Below, piece by piece: positions 16,085 through 24,127 of a stretch of DNA of 64,000 bases. The position numbers and the translations under genes were made by a program. The DNA is from Catenuloplanes niger (GTDB taxonomy: Bacteria > Actinomycetota > Actinomycetes > Mycobacteriales > Micromonosporaceae). The stretch spans positions 5,527,001 to 5,591,000 of the forward strand of contig NZ_JAVDYC010000001.1 of the NCBI RefSeq assembly GCF_031458255.1, given 5' to 3'. The notes beneath the pieces were generated by a model. It had not been told where the DNA came from and did not search any database. It saw nothing but the letters and a program-made list of their open reading frames with translations. Position 1 is the stretch's first letter. Each line of letters starts with the position of its first letter.

Positions 16085-17023
16085 TCAGAGCTCGCGGACC
16101 GGGGGCAGCTCCGCGGGGGCCGGCCAGCCCGGGAGCCAGGTGGCGCGCTGCGACCAGACCTCGCGCCAGTAACCGGCGCGGCCGGTGAGCCGCGCGCCGG
16201 CGGCCCGGAGCGCGATGCCGGTGACCAGCAGCGCCCGGCCGGCGCGCGCCCGGGCGGGGGACCAGCGCAGGCGCAGATACGTGGTCTTGCCGCGGAGGAC
16301 CATGACGCGCTTGCCGACGCTGGTCGACGAGGCGCCGTTGACGTGCAGCACCTTGGCGTCCGGGACCAGCGTGGGCACCGCACCGGCGGCGGTGGCGCGC
16401 TGGGAGAGGTCGATGTCCTCGCTGTACATGAAGTAGTCGGGCGTGAAGCCGCCCAGCTCGGTGAAGAGCGCGCGGTCGATCAGCAGCAGGCAGCCGGAGC
16501 CGGCCGGGACCGGGCCGGCCAGGTCGCGCGGGCGGTCCGGCAGCTCCTCCGGGTTGAGCAGCGCGGACCGGCGGAAGACCGTGGAGAGGCCGGTGGCGAA
16601 GCAGAGGTAGCCCCACAGCGTGGGCAGCGCGTAGATCGACCGGCCGTCGTCGGCGCCGTGCACGTCGAGCGTGCGGCCGACGTAGACGCGGGACGCGGGG
16701 ACGGCGCGGGCGAAGGTCAGGAACGCGCCGATCACGTCGCCGACCGGTTCCGCGTCCGGGTTGAGCAGCATCAGGTAGTCGCCGGTCGCGTGCGCGGCAC
16801 CGGCGTTGACGGCCCGGCCGAAGCCGACGTTCACGGCCAGCCGGACCACGCGCACCTCGGGCAGCGCGGCCGCGATCGCGTCGGCGGAGCCGTCCGAGGA
16901 CGCGTTGTCCACCACGATCACCTCGTACGACGCGAGGCTGGGCGTGCCGAGCAGCGTGCGCAGCCCGCGGATGGTCAGCTCGCTCGTGTTGTACGAGACC
17001 ACCACGACACTCACGTCGGTCAT
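16085..17023 (-). CDS. GT2-family glycosyltransferase (rhamnosyltransferase-like)
   Basis: The 312-residue GT-A enzyme shows VSVVVVSYN at the start, VDNASSDGS, the metal-binding region LLNPDAEP (D-x-D equivalent), and a later MYSEDIDLSQRATAAG with the acidic pair of the catalytic base region, typical of WbbL-like rhamnosyltransferases. The last 50 residues are basic and may lie on the membrane. ATG 17023 is preferred to the longer frame because of the GAGGGGAG site upstream and because the GT-A strand starts immediately. It probably adds one sugar of the polysaccharide repeat unit at the cytoplasmic membrane face. Confidence 0.88.
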   Translation of the reverse strand: MTDVSVVVVSYNTSELTIRGLRTLLGTPSLASYEVIVVDNASSDGSADAIAAALPEVRVVRLAVNVGFGRAVNAGAAHATGDYLMLLNPDAEPVGDVIGAFLTFARAVPASRVYVGRTLDVHGADDGRSIYALPTLWGYLCFATGLSTVFRRSALLNPEELPDRPRDLAGPVPAGSGCLLLIDRALFTELGGFTPDYFMYSEDIDLSQRATAAGAVPTLVPDAKVLHVNGASSTSVGKRVMVLRGKTTYLRLRWSPARARAGRALLVTGIALRAAGARLTGRAGYWREVWSQRATWLPGWPAPAELPPVREL

Positions 17024-17096
17024 GACGCCGGACTCCCCTCTACGCGGTGGTGACGCGGCGACCGGCACCGCACCGATGATCCGTGCGGGCGCGCGC

Positions 17097-17912
17097 TCAC
17101 GCCGCTCCCGCCCGGCTCGACTCGTCCCGTTCCCAGGTGGTGCTCGGGGCGCGGCGGGCCTGGGCCGCGGCCAGCAGGGTGAGGCCGACGTAGATCACGC
17201 CGGCCGGGGCCAGCCAGGGCCGGCGCAGCACCACGTCGCGCAGCCAGGACCACCGGTCGGACCTCCGGGTGCCGGCCGAGGCCGCGCGCAGCGCCGTGTT
17301 GCCGGAGCGGACCCGGCGCAGGCGGGCCAGCAGGTCGGCGGTGCGGCGCGGGGTGGCGACCTCGGCGGCGGCCTCGTCGACGACCACGCGCTCGTCCGCG
17401 CCGAACAGCGAGTCGAGGAAGAGGTCGTCCGCCATCACGGCCGGGAACTCGCCGAACCGTGACCGGCCGGTGGCGGAGAGTGCGATCACGCCGCGCCCGA
17501 ACAGGCCGGTGCGAACCGCGGGCAGCCGGTTGTGGATCGCGTAGTACGCGCGGACGGCCAGCGGGCGGCCGGTCAGGTCCGGTTCGCGGCGCGGGACCGC
17601 GACCAGCGCGCCGGTCCGGCGCAGCGCCTCGGCGAGCCGGTGCACCGAGCCCGGGGTCAGCACCACGTCACCGTCCACATAGATGCGTGGGAAGCCGGTG
17701 GCGGTGCGGTCGCCCGCGTTCAGCGCCGCGGTCTTGGAGCCCTCGGCCAGTTCGACCACGTGCACGTCGCCGCGGTCGCGGGCGATCGCGGCGGTGTCGT
17801 CGGTGCAGCCGTTCGGCACCACGACCACCTGCACCTCGGGGCCGGTGACGCGATCGAGGCACCGGCCGAGCATCGCCGCCTCGTTGTGGGCGGGAACCAC
17901 CACGCTGATCAC
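17097..17912 (-). CDS. GT2-family glycosyltransferase with C-terminal membrane segment
   Basis: The 271-residue enzyme begins MISVVVPAHNEAAMLGRCLD and shows VVVPNGCTDDT, YVDGDVVLTPGS as the metal site, and a C-terminal hydrophobic helix (LAPAGVIYVGLTLLAAAQA), so it is anchored in the membrane. The start is set at GTG 17912, with GAAAGGAA about 9 nt upstream; a TTG eight codons earlier is possible. It lies 73 bp upstream of the next GT2 gene on the same strand and is probably co-transcribed with it from the promoter region beginning at about 17940. Confidence 0.85.
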   Translation of the reverse strand: MISVVVPAHNEAAMLGRCLDRVTGPEVQVVVVPNGCTDDTAAIARDRGDVHVVELAEGSKTAALNAGDRTATGFPRIYVDGDVVLTPGSVHRLAEALRRTGALVAVPRREPDLTGRPLAVRAYYAIHNRLPAVRTGLFGRGVIALSATGRSRFGEFPAVMADDLFLDSLFGADERVVVDEAAAEVATPRRTADLLARLRRVRSGNTALRAASAGTRRSDRWSWLRDVVLRRPWLAPAGVIYVGLTLLAAAQARRAPSTTWERDESSRAGAA

Positions 17913-18199
17913 CAGGGCACGTTCCTTTCGGGGCAATCATTTGCCTCAGCGAGTCTTTCCGCGCACCCGTCGAAATGGCAAGAAGCTCAACGTTGTGAAA
18001 CCTGTCGGTCCGGTGCGGCATGTCCGACTTTTCGCTCTCCAATGCGCCGCTTGTCGCTTAGCCGACACGCTCTTTGGCTTAGGTGACCTTGTAAACGTGC
18101 AGGCCAGGCGGCCAAAGTGGCGTGACGGCCGACAACTTTGAGAACCATCGAACAATGTTGTACGGCCTCGATTTCTACCGTTCGTGGGGAGTGGTTTAC
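17913..18199. promoter_or_regulatory. Divergent promoter region of the left polysaccharide operons
   Basis: This 287-bp, relatively AT-rich stretch lies between divergent glycosyltransferase genes and holds no credible gene. It contains GCTCAACGTTG (17985-17995), an 11-mer repeated as part of a perfect palindrome at 30130-30143 before the sugar-epimerase gene. It also has CTTAGGTGACCTTGTAAACG (near 18078-18097), a plausible promoter core for the plus-strand gene. Confidence 0.5.
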
Positions 18200-19489
18200 G
18201 TGGCCAGGGATCGGCGGCCGCACGTCGCGATCATCGTGGTGAATCTGCCCGTGGAACGGGATCGCCGGGTGATTCGTGAGTGCCTCGCGCTGGAGTCCGC
18301 CGGTTACCGGGTCACCGTCATCTGCCCGCGCGGATCGCAGGCCCTGACCCGGCTCCCCGGCACCCGGGACACCGCGATCCGGTCGTTCCGCCAGCCGTTC
18401 GCCGGCTCGGGCGTGCTCAGCTTCGCCGGCGAGTTCGCCTGGTCGTTCCTCTGCGTCACGCTGCACCTGCTCCGCCTGCTGGTCACCGACCGGGTCGACG
18501 CGGCCCAGGCGTGCAACCCGCCGGACGTGTTCTGGCCGCTGGCGCTGCTGATGCGCCTGATGGGCAAGCCGTTCGTCTTCGACCACCACGACCTCAGCCC
18601 GGAGCTCTACCGCGCCAAGACGGACACGCCGAACCCGGCGGTGCTGCGCGTCCTCACGGTCTTCGAGCGTCTCTCCATGGCGTGCGCGTCCTGGGTGCTG
18701 TCGACGAACGAGTCGTACCGGGAGATCGCGATCGGGCGCGGCCGGCAGGACCCGGCACGGGTCACCGTGGTGCGCAACGGCCCGGCCAGCAGCGAGATCA
18801 CCCATGCGGCGGCGCCGGAGGCGGGCGGCCGGAAGCGGATCGTCTACCTCGGCGTGATCAACCCGCAGGACAACGTGCGCGCGGCGGTGCTCGCGGCGTC
18901 CCGGCTGGCCGAGATGCGCGGCCGGGACGACTGGGAGATGGTCATCGCCGGGGACGGCGACAGCCTGCCCGAGCTGCGCACGCTCGCCACCGACCTGGGC
19001 CTGGACGACGTCGTCTACTTCGCCGGCTGGCTCGGCGGCGACGAGGTGGACGCGCTGCTGGCGTCCGGCACGATCGGCATCCAGCCGGACCAGCCGGACC
19101 CGATGTCGAACGTCTCCACCATGGCGAAGACCGTGGAGTACGTGGCGCGCGGCCTGCCCGTGGTCGCGGTCGACCTGCTGGAGACGCGGCGCACCGCCGA
19201 GGGCGCCGCGGTCTACACGCCGTCCGCGCTGCCGGAGGAGTTCGCGAAGGCACTGGACGCGCTGCTGGACGACCCGGAGGGCCGGGAGCGGATGCGGGAG
19301 ATCGGGTTGCAGCGCTTCCACAGCCGGCTGGCGTGGGAGCACCAGGCGGCCGCGTACCTCTCGGTCTGGTCCGAGCTGGTGCCGATGCCCGCGCCGGCCG
19401 CGGCGGAGATCCCCCGGCAGCGCGAGGCGGACTGGTTCCCGTTCGGTGACGACCACGGGGCCGACAACGACCGGGTCGCTCGGGGATGA
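18200..19489 (+). CDS. GT4-family glycosyltransferase
   Basis: The 429-residue GT-B enzyme has an N-terminal Rossmann half (HVAIIVVNLPVERDRRV, with FDHHDLSPELY near residue 133) and a donor domain with RKRIVYLGVINPQDN, VIAGDGDSLPEL and GIQPDQPDPMSNVSTMAKTVEYV containing the conserved acidic/Ser patch. FDHHDLxPE is typical of exopolysaccharide GT4 enzymes. GTG 18200 is preferred because GGGGAG lies 8 nt upstream and the fold begins within 8 residues; a longer frame from 18122 exists. It heads the plus-strand run toward the small membrane protein and the beta-helix protein. Confidence 0.87.
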   Translation: MARDRRPHVAIIVVNLPVERDRRVIRECLALESAGYRVTVICPRGSQALTRLPGTRDTAIRSFRQPFAGSGVLSFAGEFAWSFLCVTLHLLRLLVTDRVDAAQACNPPDVFWPLALLMRLMGKPFVFDHHDLSPELYRAKTDTPNPAVLRVLTVFERLSMACASWVLSTNESYREIAIGRGRQDPARVTVVRNGPASSEITHAAAPEAGGRKRIVYLGVINPQDNVRAAVLAASRLAEMRGRDDWEMVIAGDGDSLPELRTLATDLGLDDVVYFAGWLGGDEVDALLASGTIGIQPDQPDPMSNVSTMAKTVEYVARGLPVVAVDLLETRRTAEGAAVYTPSALPEEFAKALDALLDDPEGRERMREIGLQRFHSRLAWEHQAAAYLSVWSELVPMPAPAAAEIPRQREADWFPFGDDHGADNDRVARG

Positions 19490-19523
19490 TCAAGAAAAGA
19501 CCGGGACGACCGAGGAGACGTAC

Positions 19524-19640
19524 GTGCACGTGAGCAAGAAGACGATCGTGGTGGCCGCGGTGGCCGTGCTGCTGCTGGTGGGGGCCGCCGTGCTCTACGC
19601 GGGCCGGTTGGGCTGGCTCCTCGGGGGCGTCGACGGATGA
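19524..19640 (+). CDS. Small membrane peptide resembling the anchor of the next protein
   Basis: A 38-residue frame starts at GTG 19524 after a GAGGAG site. It has a basic start (HVSKK), one hydrophobic helix and the ending LYAGRLGWLLGGVDG. The next protein begins with the same pattern (basic start, hydrophobic helix, VAYAGRAGWIPG), so this looks like a duplicated signal-anchor. The stop overlaps the next ATG (ATGA), which indicates translational coupling. It is too short for standard gene calls. Its function is unknown; a small anchor partner or a translation leader are both possible. Confidence 0.55.
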   Translation: MHVSKKTIVVAAVAVLLLVGAAVLYAGRLGWLLGGVDG

Positions 19641-20647
19641 CCGCCGGCCGACGACGCGCGCTGATCGTCGGGGTGCTGGCCGTGGCCCTGCTGGCGGTGG
19701 CCGGCGTCGCCTACGCCGGCCGGGCCGGGTGGATCCCCGGTAACGCCGCGGCCGGCGACCAGTACCGGCTGGCGAACCCGGTGCCGCCGTCCGGTGGTGC
19801 GGCCACACCGGGCGGTACCGGCGGGCTGGGTGCCTCGCCCGAGACCACCGGCTCGCCGGACGCCTCGTCCACGTCGACGTCCGCCCCGGCGCCGTCACCG
19901 GCGCCGCCGCCCGAGGTCACGCGGCCGGGGGAGGACAGCACCGGGGTGCCGGACGGCGTGACGCTGACGGCGTACACCGGGCCGCTGCGGATCACCCAGG
20001 CCGGCACCGTGATCGACGGCAAGCGGATCGACGGGTGCCTGGACGTGCGGGCCCGGGACGTGGTGATCAAGCGGTCGAAGCTGACCTGCGGCGGCATCAT
20101 GCTCAAGATCGAGCAGCGGACCGCGAACCTGACGATCGAGGACAGCGACCTGGACGGCGCGCAGACCGGCTTCGTGGCCGGTTACTGGAACTACACGCTG
20201 AGCCGGGTCGACGTCTACAACATCGAGGAGGGGCCGCGGGTCGGCAGCAACGTCATCATCGCCGACAGCTGGTTCCACTCGATGCACCCGGCGCAGTCGG
20301 ACGAGGCGCACCAGGACCTGATGCAGACCAACGGCGGGTCCAACTCCACGATCCGCGGCAACGTCTTCGACGCGACCAGCACGGTGGCGGGCGTGTCGTT
20401 CAACGCGGCGTTCCAGGTCGGCGCGGAGTTCGAGCCGCTGGAGAACGTGCTGGTCGAGGAGAACTGGTTCAACGGCGGCGGCTACACGGTGAACATCCGC
20501 AACGATCCGCAGATCAGCAACGTGCTGTTCCGGAACAACGTCTTCGGGCCCAGGCACGGGTACGGCGAGGTGTCCCGGGCGGACTCGCCGGGCATCATCT
20601 GGGAGGACAGCAACGTCTCGGAGGCCGACCGCAAACCGGTCTGGTGA
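19637..20647 (+). CDS. Membrane-anchored right-handed beta-helix protein
   Basis: The 336-residue protein has an N-terminal signal-anchor (residues 8-27), then a Pro/Ser/Thr/Ala-rich spacer (about 45-105). A parallel beta-helix domain follows, with repeated short strands (VVIKRSKLTCGG, LTIEDSDLDGAQTG, VIIADSWFHSM, STIRGNVFDA, VLVEENWFNGGG, VLFRNNVFGP), as in pectate-lyase-like and polysaccharide-modifying proteins. It probably sits outside the membrane and binds or trims the locus's own polysaccharide (inference from context). Acidic residues on the SDEAHQD loop could be catalytic, but no defined family signature was recognised. Confidence 0.78.
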   Translation: MTAGRRRALIVGVLAVALLAVAGVAYAGRAGWIPGNAAAGDQYRLANPVPPSGGAATPGGTGGLGASPETTGSPDASSTSTSAPAPSPAPPPEVTRPGEDSTGVPDGVTLTAYTGPLRITQAGTVIDGKRIDGCLDVRARDVVIKRSKLTCGGIMLKIEQRTANLTIEDSDLDGAQTGFVAGYWNYTLSRVDVYNIEEGPRVGSNVIIADSWFHSMHPAQSDEAHQDLMQTNGGSNSTIRGNVFDATSTVAGVSFNAAFQVGAEFEPLENVLVEENWFNGGGYTVNIRNDPQISNVLFRNNVFGPRHGYGEVSRADSPGIIWEDSNVSEADRKPVW

Positions 20648-20713
20648 GCGGCCGCGGCACCCCGGTGCGCGGTCGGCCTCAGGTCACCCGGTTCGCGGTC
20701 GGCCTCCGGCCAC

Positions 20714-20750
20714 GTGGTGAAGGGCAGGCCGCCGGCCTGCCCTTCACCAC
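20714..20750. terminator. Very strong hairpin (16-bp perfect stem)
   Basis: Arms 20714-20729 and 20735-20750 are perfectly complementary around a 5-nt loop. The hairpin lies between the convergent beta-helix and GT2 genes and can stop transcripts from both sides. Confidence 0.75.
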
Positions 20751-20779
20751 GCCGCTCTGCCGGACCACCCGTCGACGTG

Positions 20780-20848
20780 CAGGGAGGCCGCCCGCGGCCG
20801 ACCGGTGCCCGCGGGAGCACCGGTAGCCGGCCACGCCGGAAGCGGGAA
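20780..20848 (+). repeat. Dispersed 69-bp intergenic repeat, copy A
   Basis: CAGGGAGG-N11-CGACC, GGTGCCCGCGGGAGCA, N14 and CGCCGGAAGCGGGAA occur in the same order and with identical spacing at 53951-54019. An inverted, more diverged copy is at 53424-53473. Here the core can fold as CCGGTGC/GCACCGG. Confidence 0.65.
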
Positions 20849-20883
20849 AACGGTTCCGCGGTCCGGGGTCCGCGTTTCGGCGC

Positions 20884-21852
20884 TCAGAAACCCAGGCCGG
20901 ACGGCAGCGCGGAGGCCAGCTCGAGCGTCGCCCAGCTCAGGCCCATGCCACCGCTGATCGCGGCGCCGCCACGGCGCACCGGCCGCAGGTCGCGGGCGCT
21001 CTCCAGCGCGCCGCGCACCGCGCTTCTCGCGAGCTTGCCCGGGTTCTGCACGGTCCAGCCGGCGAACGCGCGCTGAAGCCGGCGGCGCTGTGCCTCGTCG
21101 AGGTCCGCGGCCTGGATCGCCTTCCACAGCTGACTCGCGTAATACCAGGTCAGCGCGCGTGGCGCCGGCTCCGACGTGTAGTCGCGGATGTCGCGCCGCG
21201 CGGCCCGGGAGGTGAGCCGGCTGGTGTGCTGGCGGTTCCGGTAGAGCGGCGCCGGGTAGACCGCGACCGGTCCCTGCAGCGCCAGTTCCGCGAGCAGCAC
21301 CCGGTCCGCGTTCCAGAACGGCAGCAGGCCGCGGGTGCGCGCGATCGCGGCGCGCCGGTAGACGCCGAACACACTGAAGCAGGAGTGCCGGAACGACGCC
21401 AGGTCGCCGAAGCGCACGGCCGGGTCCGGATCGTCCAGCCGGATCAGCTCGTCCGGGACGCCCAGCGGCGTACCGGCCTCGTCGATCAGGCGGACCTTGG
21501 TGAACGCGCCGATCGCGTCCGGCCGCTGGTCGAGCAGCTCGACGCAGCGCTGGAAGTAGGCCGGGTCGTACTCGTCGTCCGCGGCCACCCACGCGTACAG
21601 CTCCGCGTCGCTGAGCGCGAAGACGCGGTTGAAGTTGCCGGGCGCGCCGATGTTGGTCTCGTTGCGCACGTAGCGGAAGCGCGGGTCCTCGGCCGCCACG
21701 GCCCGGACGATCCGCGCGGTCGCGTCCGTCGACGCGTTGTCACAGACCGTGACCACGAAGTCGGTGAACGTCTGGCGGCGCAGGCAGTCCAGCACCGACG
21801 GCAGGTACCTCTCACCGTTGTGGACGGGCAGACCGATACCGAGCCGGGGCAT
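20884..21852 (-). CDS. GT2-family glycosyltransferase
   Basis: The 322-residue GT-A enzyme has GIGLPVHNGERYLPSVLDCL, VCDNASTDATA, the AADDEYDP metal site, and a C-terminal region rich in Arg/Lys amphipathic helices. It is close in pattern to the GT2 protein at 32402-33352 (both have PRFR-Y-RN-E-N-G plus NF). ATG 21852 follows GCGAGGAGG. It reads alone on the minus strand between two plus-strand genes and shares an upstream region with the divergent flippase. Confidence 0.88.
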   Translation of the reverse strand: MPRLGIGLPVHNGERYLPSVLDCLRRQTFTDFVVTVCDNASTDATARIVRAVAAEDPRFRYVRNETNIGAPGNFNRVFALSDAELYAWVAADDEYDPAYFQRCVELLDQRPDAIGAFTKVRLIDEAGTPLGVPDELIRLDDPDPAVRFGDLASFRHSCFSVFGVYRRAAIARTRGLLPFWNADRVLLAELALQGPVAVYPAPLYRNRQHTSRLTSRAARRDIRDYTSEPAPRALTWYYASQLWKAIQAADLDEAQRRRLQRAFAGWTVQNPGKLARSAVRGALESARDLRPVRRGGAAISGGMGLSWATLELASALPSGLGF

Positions 21853-22095
21853 CCGCGCGGCCTCCTCGCGTTGGGGTGGGTGCGATGGTTTCTACCAGGC
21901 AATTCCTAGTTACCGGAACCCCCGTACCGGCCGGTCTGTCGGGTTTCTGCGGTGGTCCTGGCCGTTCGGCCCCGGCGATTCGCGACCCGGGGCCGCAGTC
22001 CGCCCCCGAACCGCCAGCGGACCTGCGGTTTCCCCGATTTCCCTCTTAAGATCAACTGCTTGCCGTCGTACGTTTTCGCTGCTGGGAGCCGCTCG

Positions 22096-23571
22096 ATGAC
22101 TGAAGCTGGGCCGCACAGCAGCGGAACCGTCCGCCGAGCCGTGATCTGGTCCTACGTGCTCACCGGCGGTAACTTCGCGGTGACCGGCGTCGTGACGTTC
22201 GTGATGGCCGCGTTCGTGCCGCCCGCCGAGTTCGGCGTGATGGCGCTCGCGCTGGTCTGGGTGACGTTCGCGCAGATGCTCATGCAGCACGGACCGGCGC
22301 AGGCGGTGATCCAGCGCGAGGACGTCACCGACCGGCACTTCGACGCCGCGTTCTGGAGCACGCTCGGGCTGGCCACGGTGTTCGCCGGCCTGCTCGCCGC
22401 GATCGCGCCGCTGTGGGCGCTCTGGAACGGCACCCCCCGGCTCGCGTACGTGTGCTGGGCGCTCGCGCCGGTGATCGTGCTCAACGCGCTCGCCGTGCTC
22501 CCGGACGCGATCCTGCGCCGCCGGATGGACATGAAGCGCATCTCGCTGCGGGTGCTCACGGTCGCGTCGATCTCCGGCGTGCTGGGCGTCGGCGCGGCGG
22601 TCGCCGGGCTCGGCGTGTGGGCGTACGCGGTGCAGCAGATCACCATGTCCGCGCTGACCGTCGCGGTCGTCTGGACCGTCACCGAATGGCGCCCCCGGCG
22701 CGGCGGCATCGGCCCGGCCCTGCGCGACCTGCGGCGCTTCTCGCTGCACTCGCTGTCGGAGGTCACCGCGTTCTTCGTCTCCAGCCGCATCGACGCGCTG
22801 GTGATGGGCGCGTTCTTCGGCCCGGCCGCGATCGGGCTGTACCGCTTCGCGGTACGGATCGTCGAGATGGTCAACAGCGTCGCGGCCGGCGGCATCGGCC
22901 AGGTCTCACTGGCCGACCTCTCCCGGCTGACGGACGACCGGGCGGCGTTCGGGCGGCGGCTGGGCCAGTTCCTGCACGCCGCCGCGCTGATCATGTATCC
23001 GGCGCTGGGCGTGCTCGCCGCGACCGCGGGCCCGCTGCTGCGGCTGGTCGGCGAGGAATGGGAACCGGCCGCGGGCGCGCTGCGGGTGCTGTGCGCGACC
23101 GGCGCCATCACGATGATCGGCAGCATCCTGACCCCGGCCGTCCAGGCCGCCGGCCGCCCCGGCGTCGGCGCGGTCATCGGCTGGGTCGAGGCGGCGGCCG
23201 CCGCCACCTCGATCGTCGCCGTCGGCCTGTGGATGCGCGACGCCCCGGTCCCGACCCAGGTCCTGGCGATCGCCTGGACGGTGTTCGCGGTCCAGGGCAC
23301 GATGACGCTGGTGTACGCGTGGGTGGCGCTCTACCGGGTGCTGCGCCTGAAGGCCCGCACGGTCCTGCTGCCGTCACTGCCGCCGTTCGCCGCCGGCCTG
23401 ACCGCCCTCGGCACCGGCCTGCTGGTGGAGTCCCTGCTGCCGGGCGACACCCACGTCGTCCTCGGCCTCCTGCTGACCGGCTGCGCGGCCGTGGCCACGG
23501 TGGTGATCCTGCTGCTCGCCCTGGACCCCCGGCTACGCCGCCTCGCGACATCACTTCTGCGCCGCGCCTGA
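22096..23571 (+). CDS. Wzx-type oligosaccharide flippase (MOP superfamily)
   Basis: The 491-residue integral membrane protein has about 12-14 hydrophobic helices across its length and the polysaccharide-biosynthesis signature near the start (VIWSYVLTGGNFAVTGVVTF; EFGVMALALVWVTF), plus the conserved loop FSLHSLSEVTAFFVSSRIDALVMG near 215-240. It would flip lipid-linked repeat units across the membrane for polymerisation by the ligase/polymerase at 28721. ATG 22096 has GGGAG upstream and is preferred to an earlier frame start. Its stop codon lies only 8 bp from a truncated copy of the fxsT leader sequence on the other strand, suggesting a rearrangement junction. Confidence 0.88.
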   Translation: MTEAGPHSSGTVRRAVIWSYVLTGGNFAVTGVVTFVMAAFVPPAEFGVMALALVWVTFAQMLMQHGPAQAVIQREDVTDRHFDAAFWSTLGLATVFAGLLAAIAPLWALWNGTPRLAYVCWALAPVIVLNALAVLPDAILRRRMDMKRISLRVLTVASISGVLGVGAAVAGLGVWAYAVQQITMSALTVAVVWTVTEWRPRRGGIGPALRDLRRFSLHSLSEVTAFFVSSRIDALVMGAFFGPAAIGLYRFAVRIVEMVNSVAAGGIGQVSLADLSRLTDDRAAFGRRLGQFLHAAALIMYPALGVLAATAGPLLRLVGEEWEPAAGALRVLCATGAITMIGSILTPAVQAAGRPGVGAVIGWVEAAAAATSIVAVGLWMRDAPVPTQVLAIAWTVFAVQGTMTLVYAWVALYRVLRLKARTVLLPSLPPFAAGLTALGTGLLVESLLPGDTHVVLGLLLTGCAAVATVVILLLALDPRLRRLATSLLRRA

Positions 23572-23579
23572 CATGCCGG

Positions 23580-23667
23580 GACCGCCGACCTCGCCGCCGA
23601 TGCCAACCGGCGTCAAAATCTGTCAGGTTGTGAGGTCACGGAACTGTCTGATCGCGGTACGCGTGAA
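23580..23667 (-). promoter_or_regulatory. Orphan copy of the fxsT leader sequence (third copy)
   Basis: Read on the minus strand, this segment matches the conserved stretch upstream of fxsT1 (34779-34868) and fxsT2 (38523-38614): AGTTCCGTG, CACAACCTGACAGA, TTTTGACGCCGGTTGGCA, GCGAGGTCGGCGGTC. No fxsT gene follows; the flippase 3' end begins at once. It is therefore a remnant of a deleted fxsT, or a regulatory element kept without its gene. Confidence 0.7.
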
Positions 23668-23700
23668 TAGCGGCGCTGAACCGCGTCATTTCGACGCAGC

Positions 23701-23730
23701 AAAAGCGCCGCTCCCCGGGTGGAGCGGCGC
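23701..23730 (-). terminator. Rho-independent terminator of the detached precursor gene
   Basis: A perfect 10-bp stem GCGCCGCTCC / GGAGCGGCGC with a 6-nt loop is followed on the minus strand by TTTT. It lies 24 bp past the stop of the precursor gene at 23754-23930. Confidence 0.85.
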
Positions 23731-23753
23731 CGGCGTGGTCCTCGCGGGCGGCG

Positions 23754-23930
23754 TTACGGCGCGTTGCCGAAGGCGGCCAGGCTCTCTTGGGACGTGGACA
23801 GCTCGCTCAGCACGACGCCGAGGGCGCTGTCGAGTTCAGGGGTAGCAGACGCCAGGAGCTCGCCGATCGGCAGGTCACGGACATCACGGAGCGCTGTCTC
23901 GGTATCCCGGACAGGGTCGACGGTGTTCAC
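23754..23930 (-). CDS. fxsA: FxSxx-COOH-type RiPP precursor, variant FGNAP-COOH (detached copy)
   Basis: This 58-residue peptide has the leader pattern of FxSxx-COOH precursors: ALRDVRDLPIGELLAS, then LDSALGVVL, then ESLAAFGNAP at the very C-terminus. The last five residues place Phe exactly five from the carboxyl end, as in the family, but Asn replaces Ser at the third core position. GTG 23930 is chosen because AGGAG lies 8 nt upstream; an in-frame GTG nine codons earlier exists. A TAAAGT box (near 23960) is a possible -10. The gene has its own terminator, sits 14 kb from the maturase, and is followed by an orphan fxsT leader. Confidence 0.82.
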   Translation of the reverse strand: MNTVDPVRDTETALRDVRDLPIGELLASATPELDSALGVVLSELSTSQESLAAFGNAP

Positions 23931-24127
23931 GAAGGCCACTCCTGGTGTATTGCGCACTTTACGTCCCTATATTGCCATTCGGCGTGCCTGGCTCGTGACG
24001 GCACGCGTACGGCTCCTCCGAGAAGCGGCAAGACGAGTGCATACGCTACCGGTTCCGGGTGCCCGGCGGAGGTGCGGAGTCGCGCAATTGCCGGTTCGCG
24101 GGACGGTATGAACCGTCCGGCCGTCCG

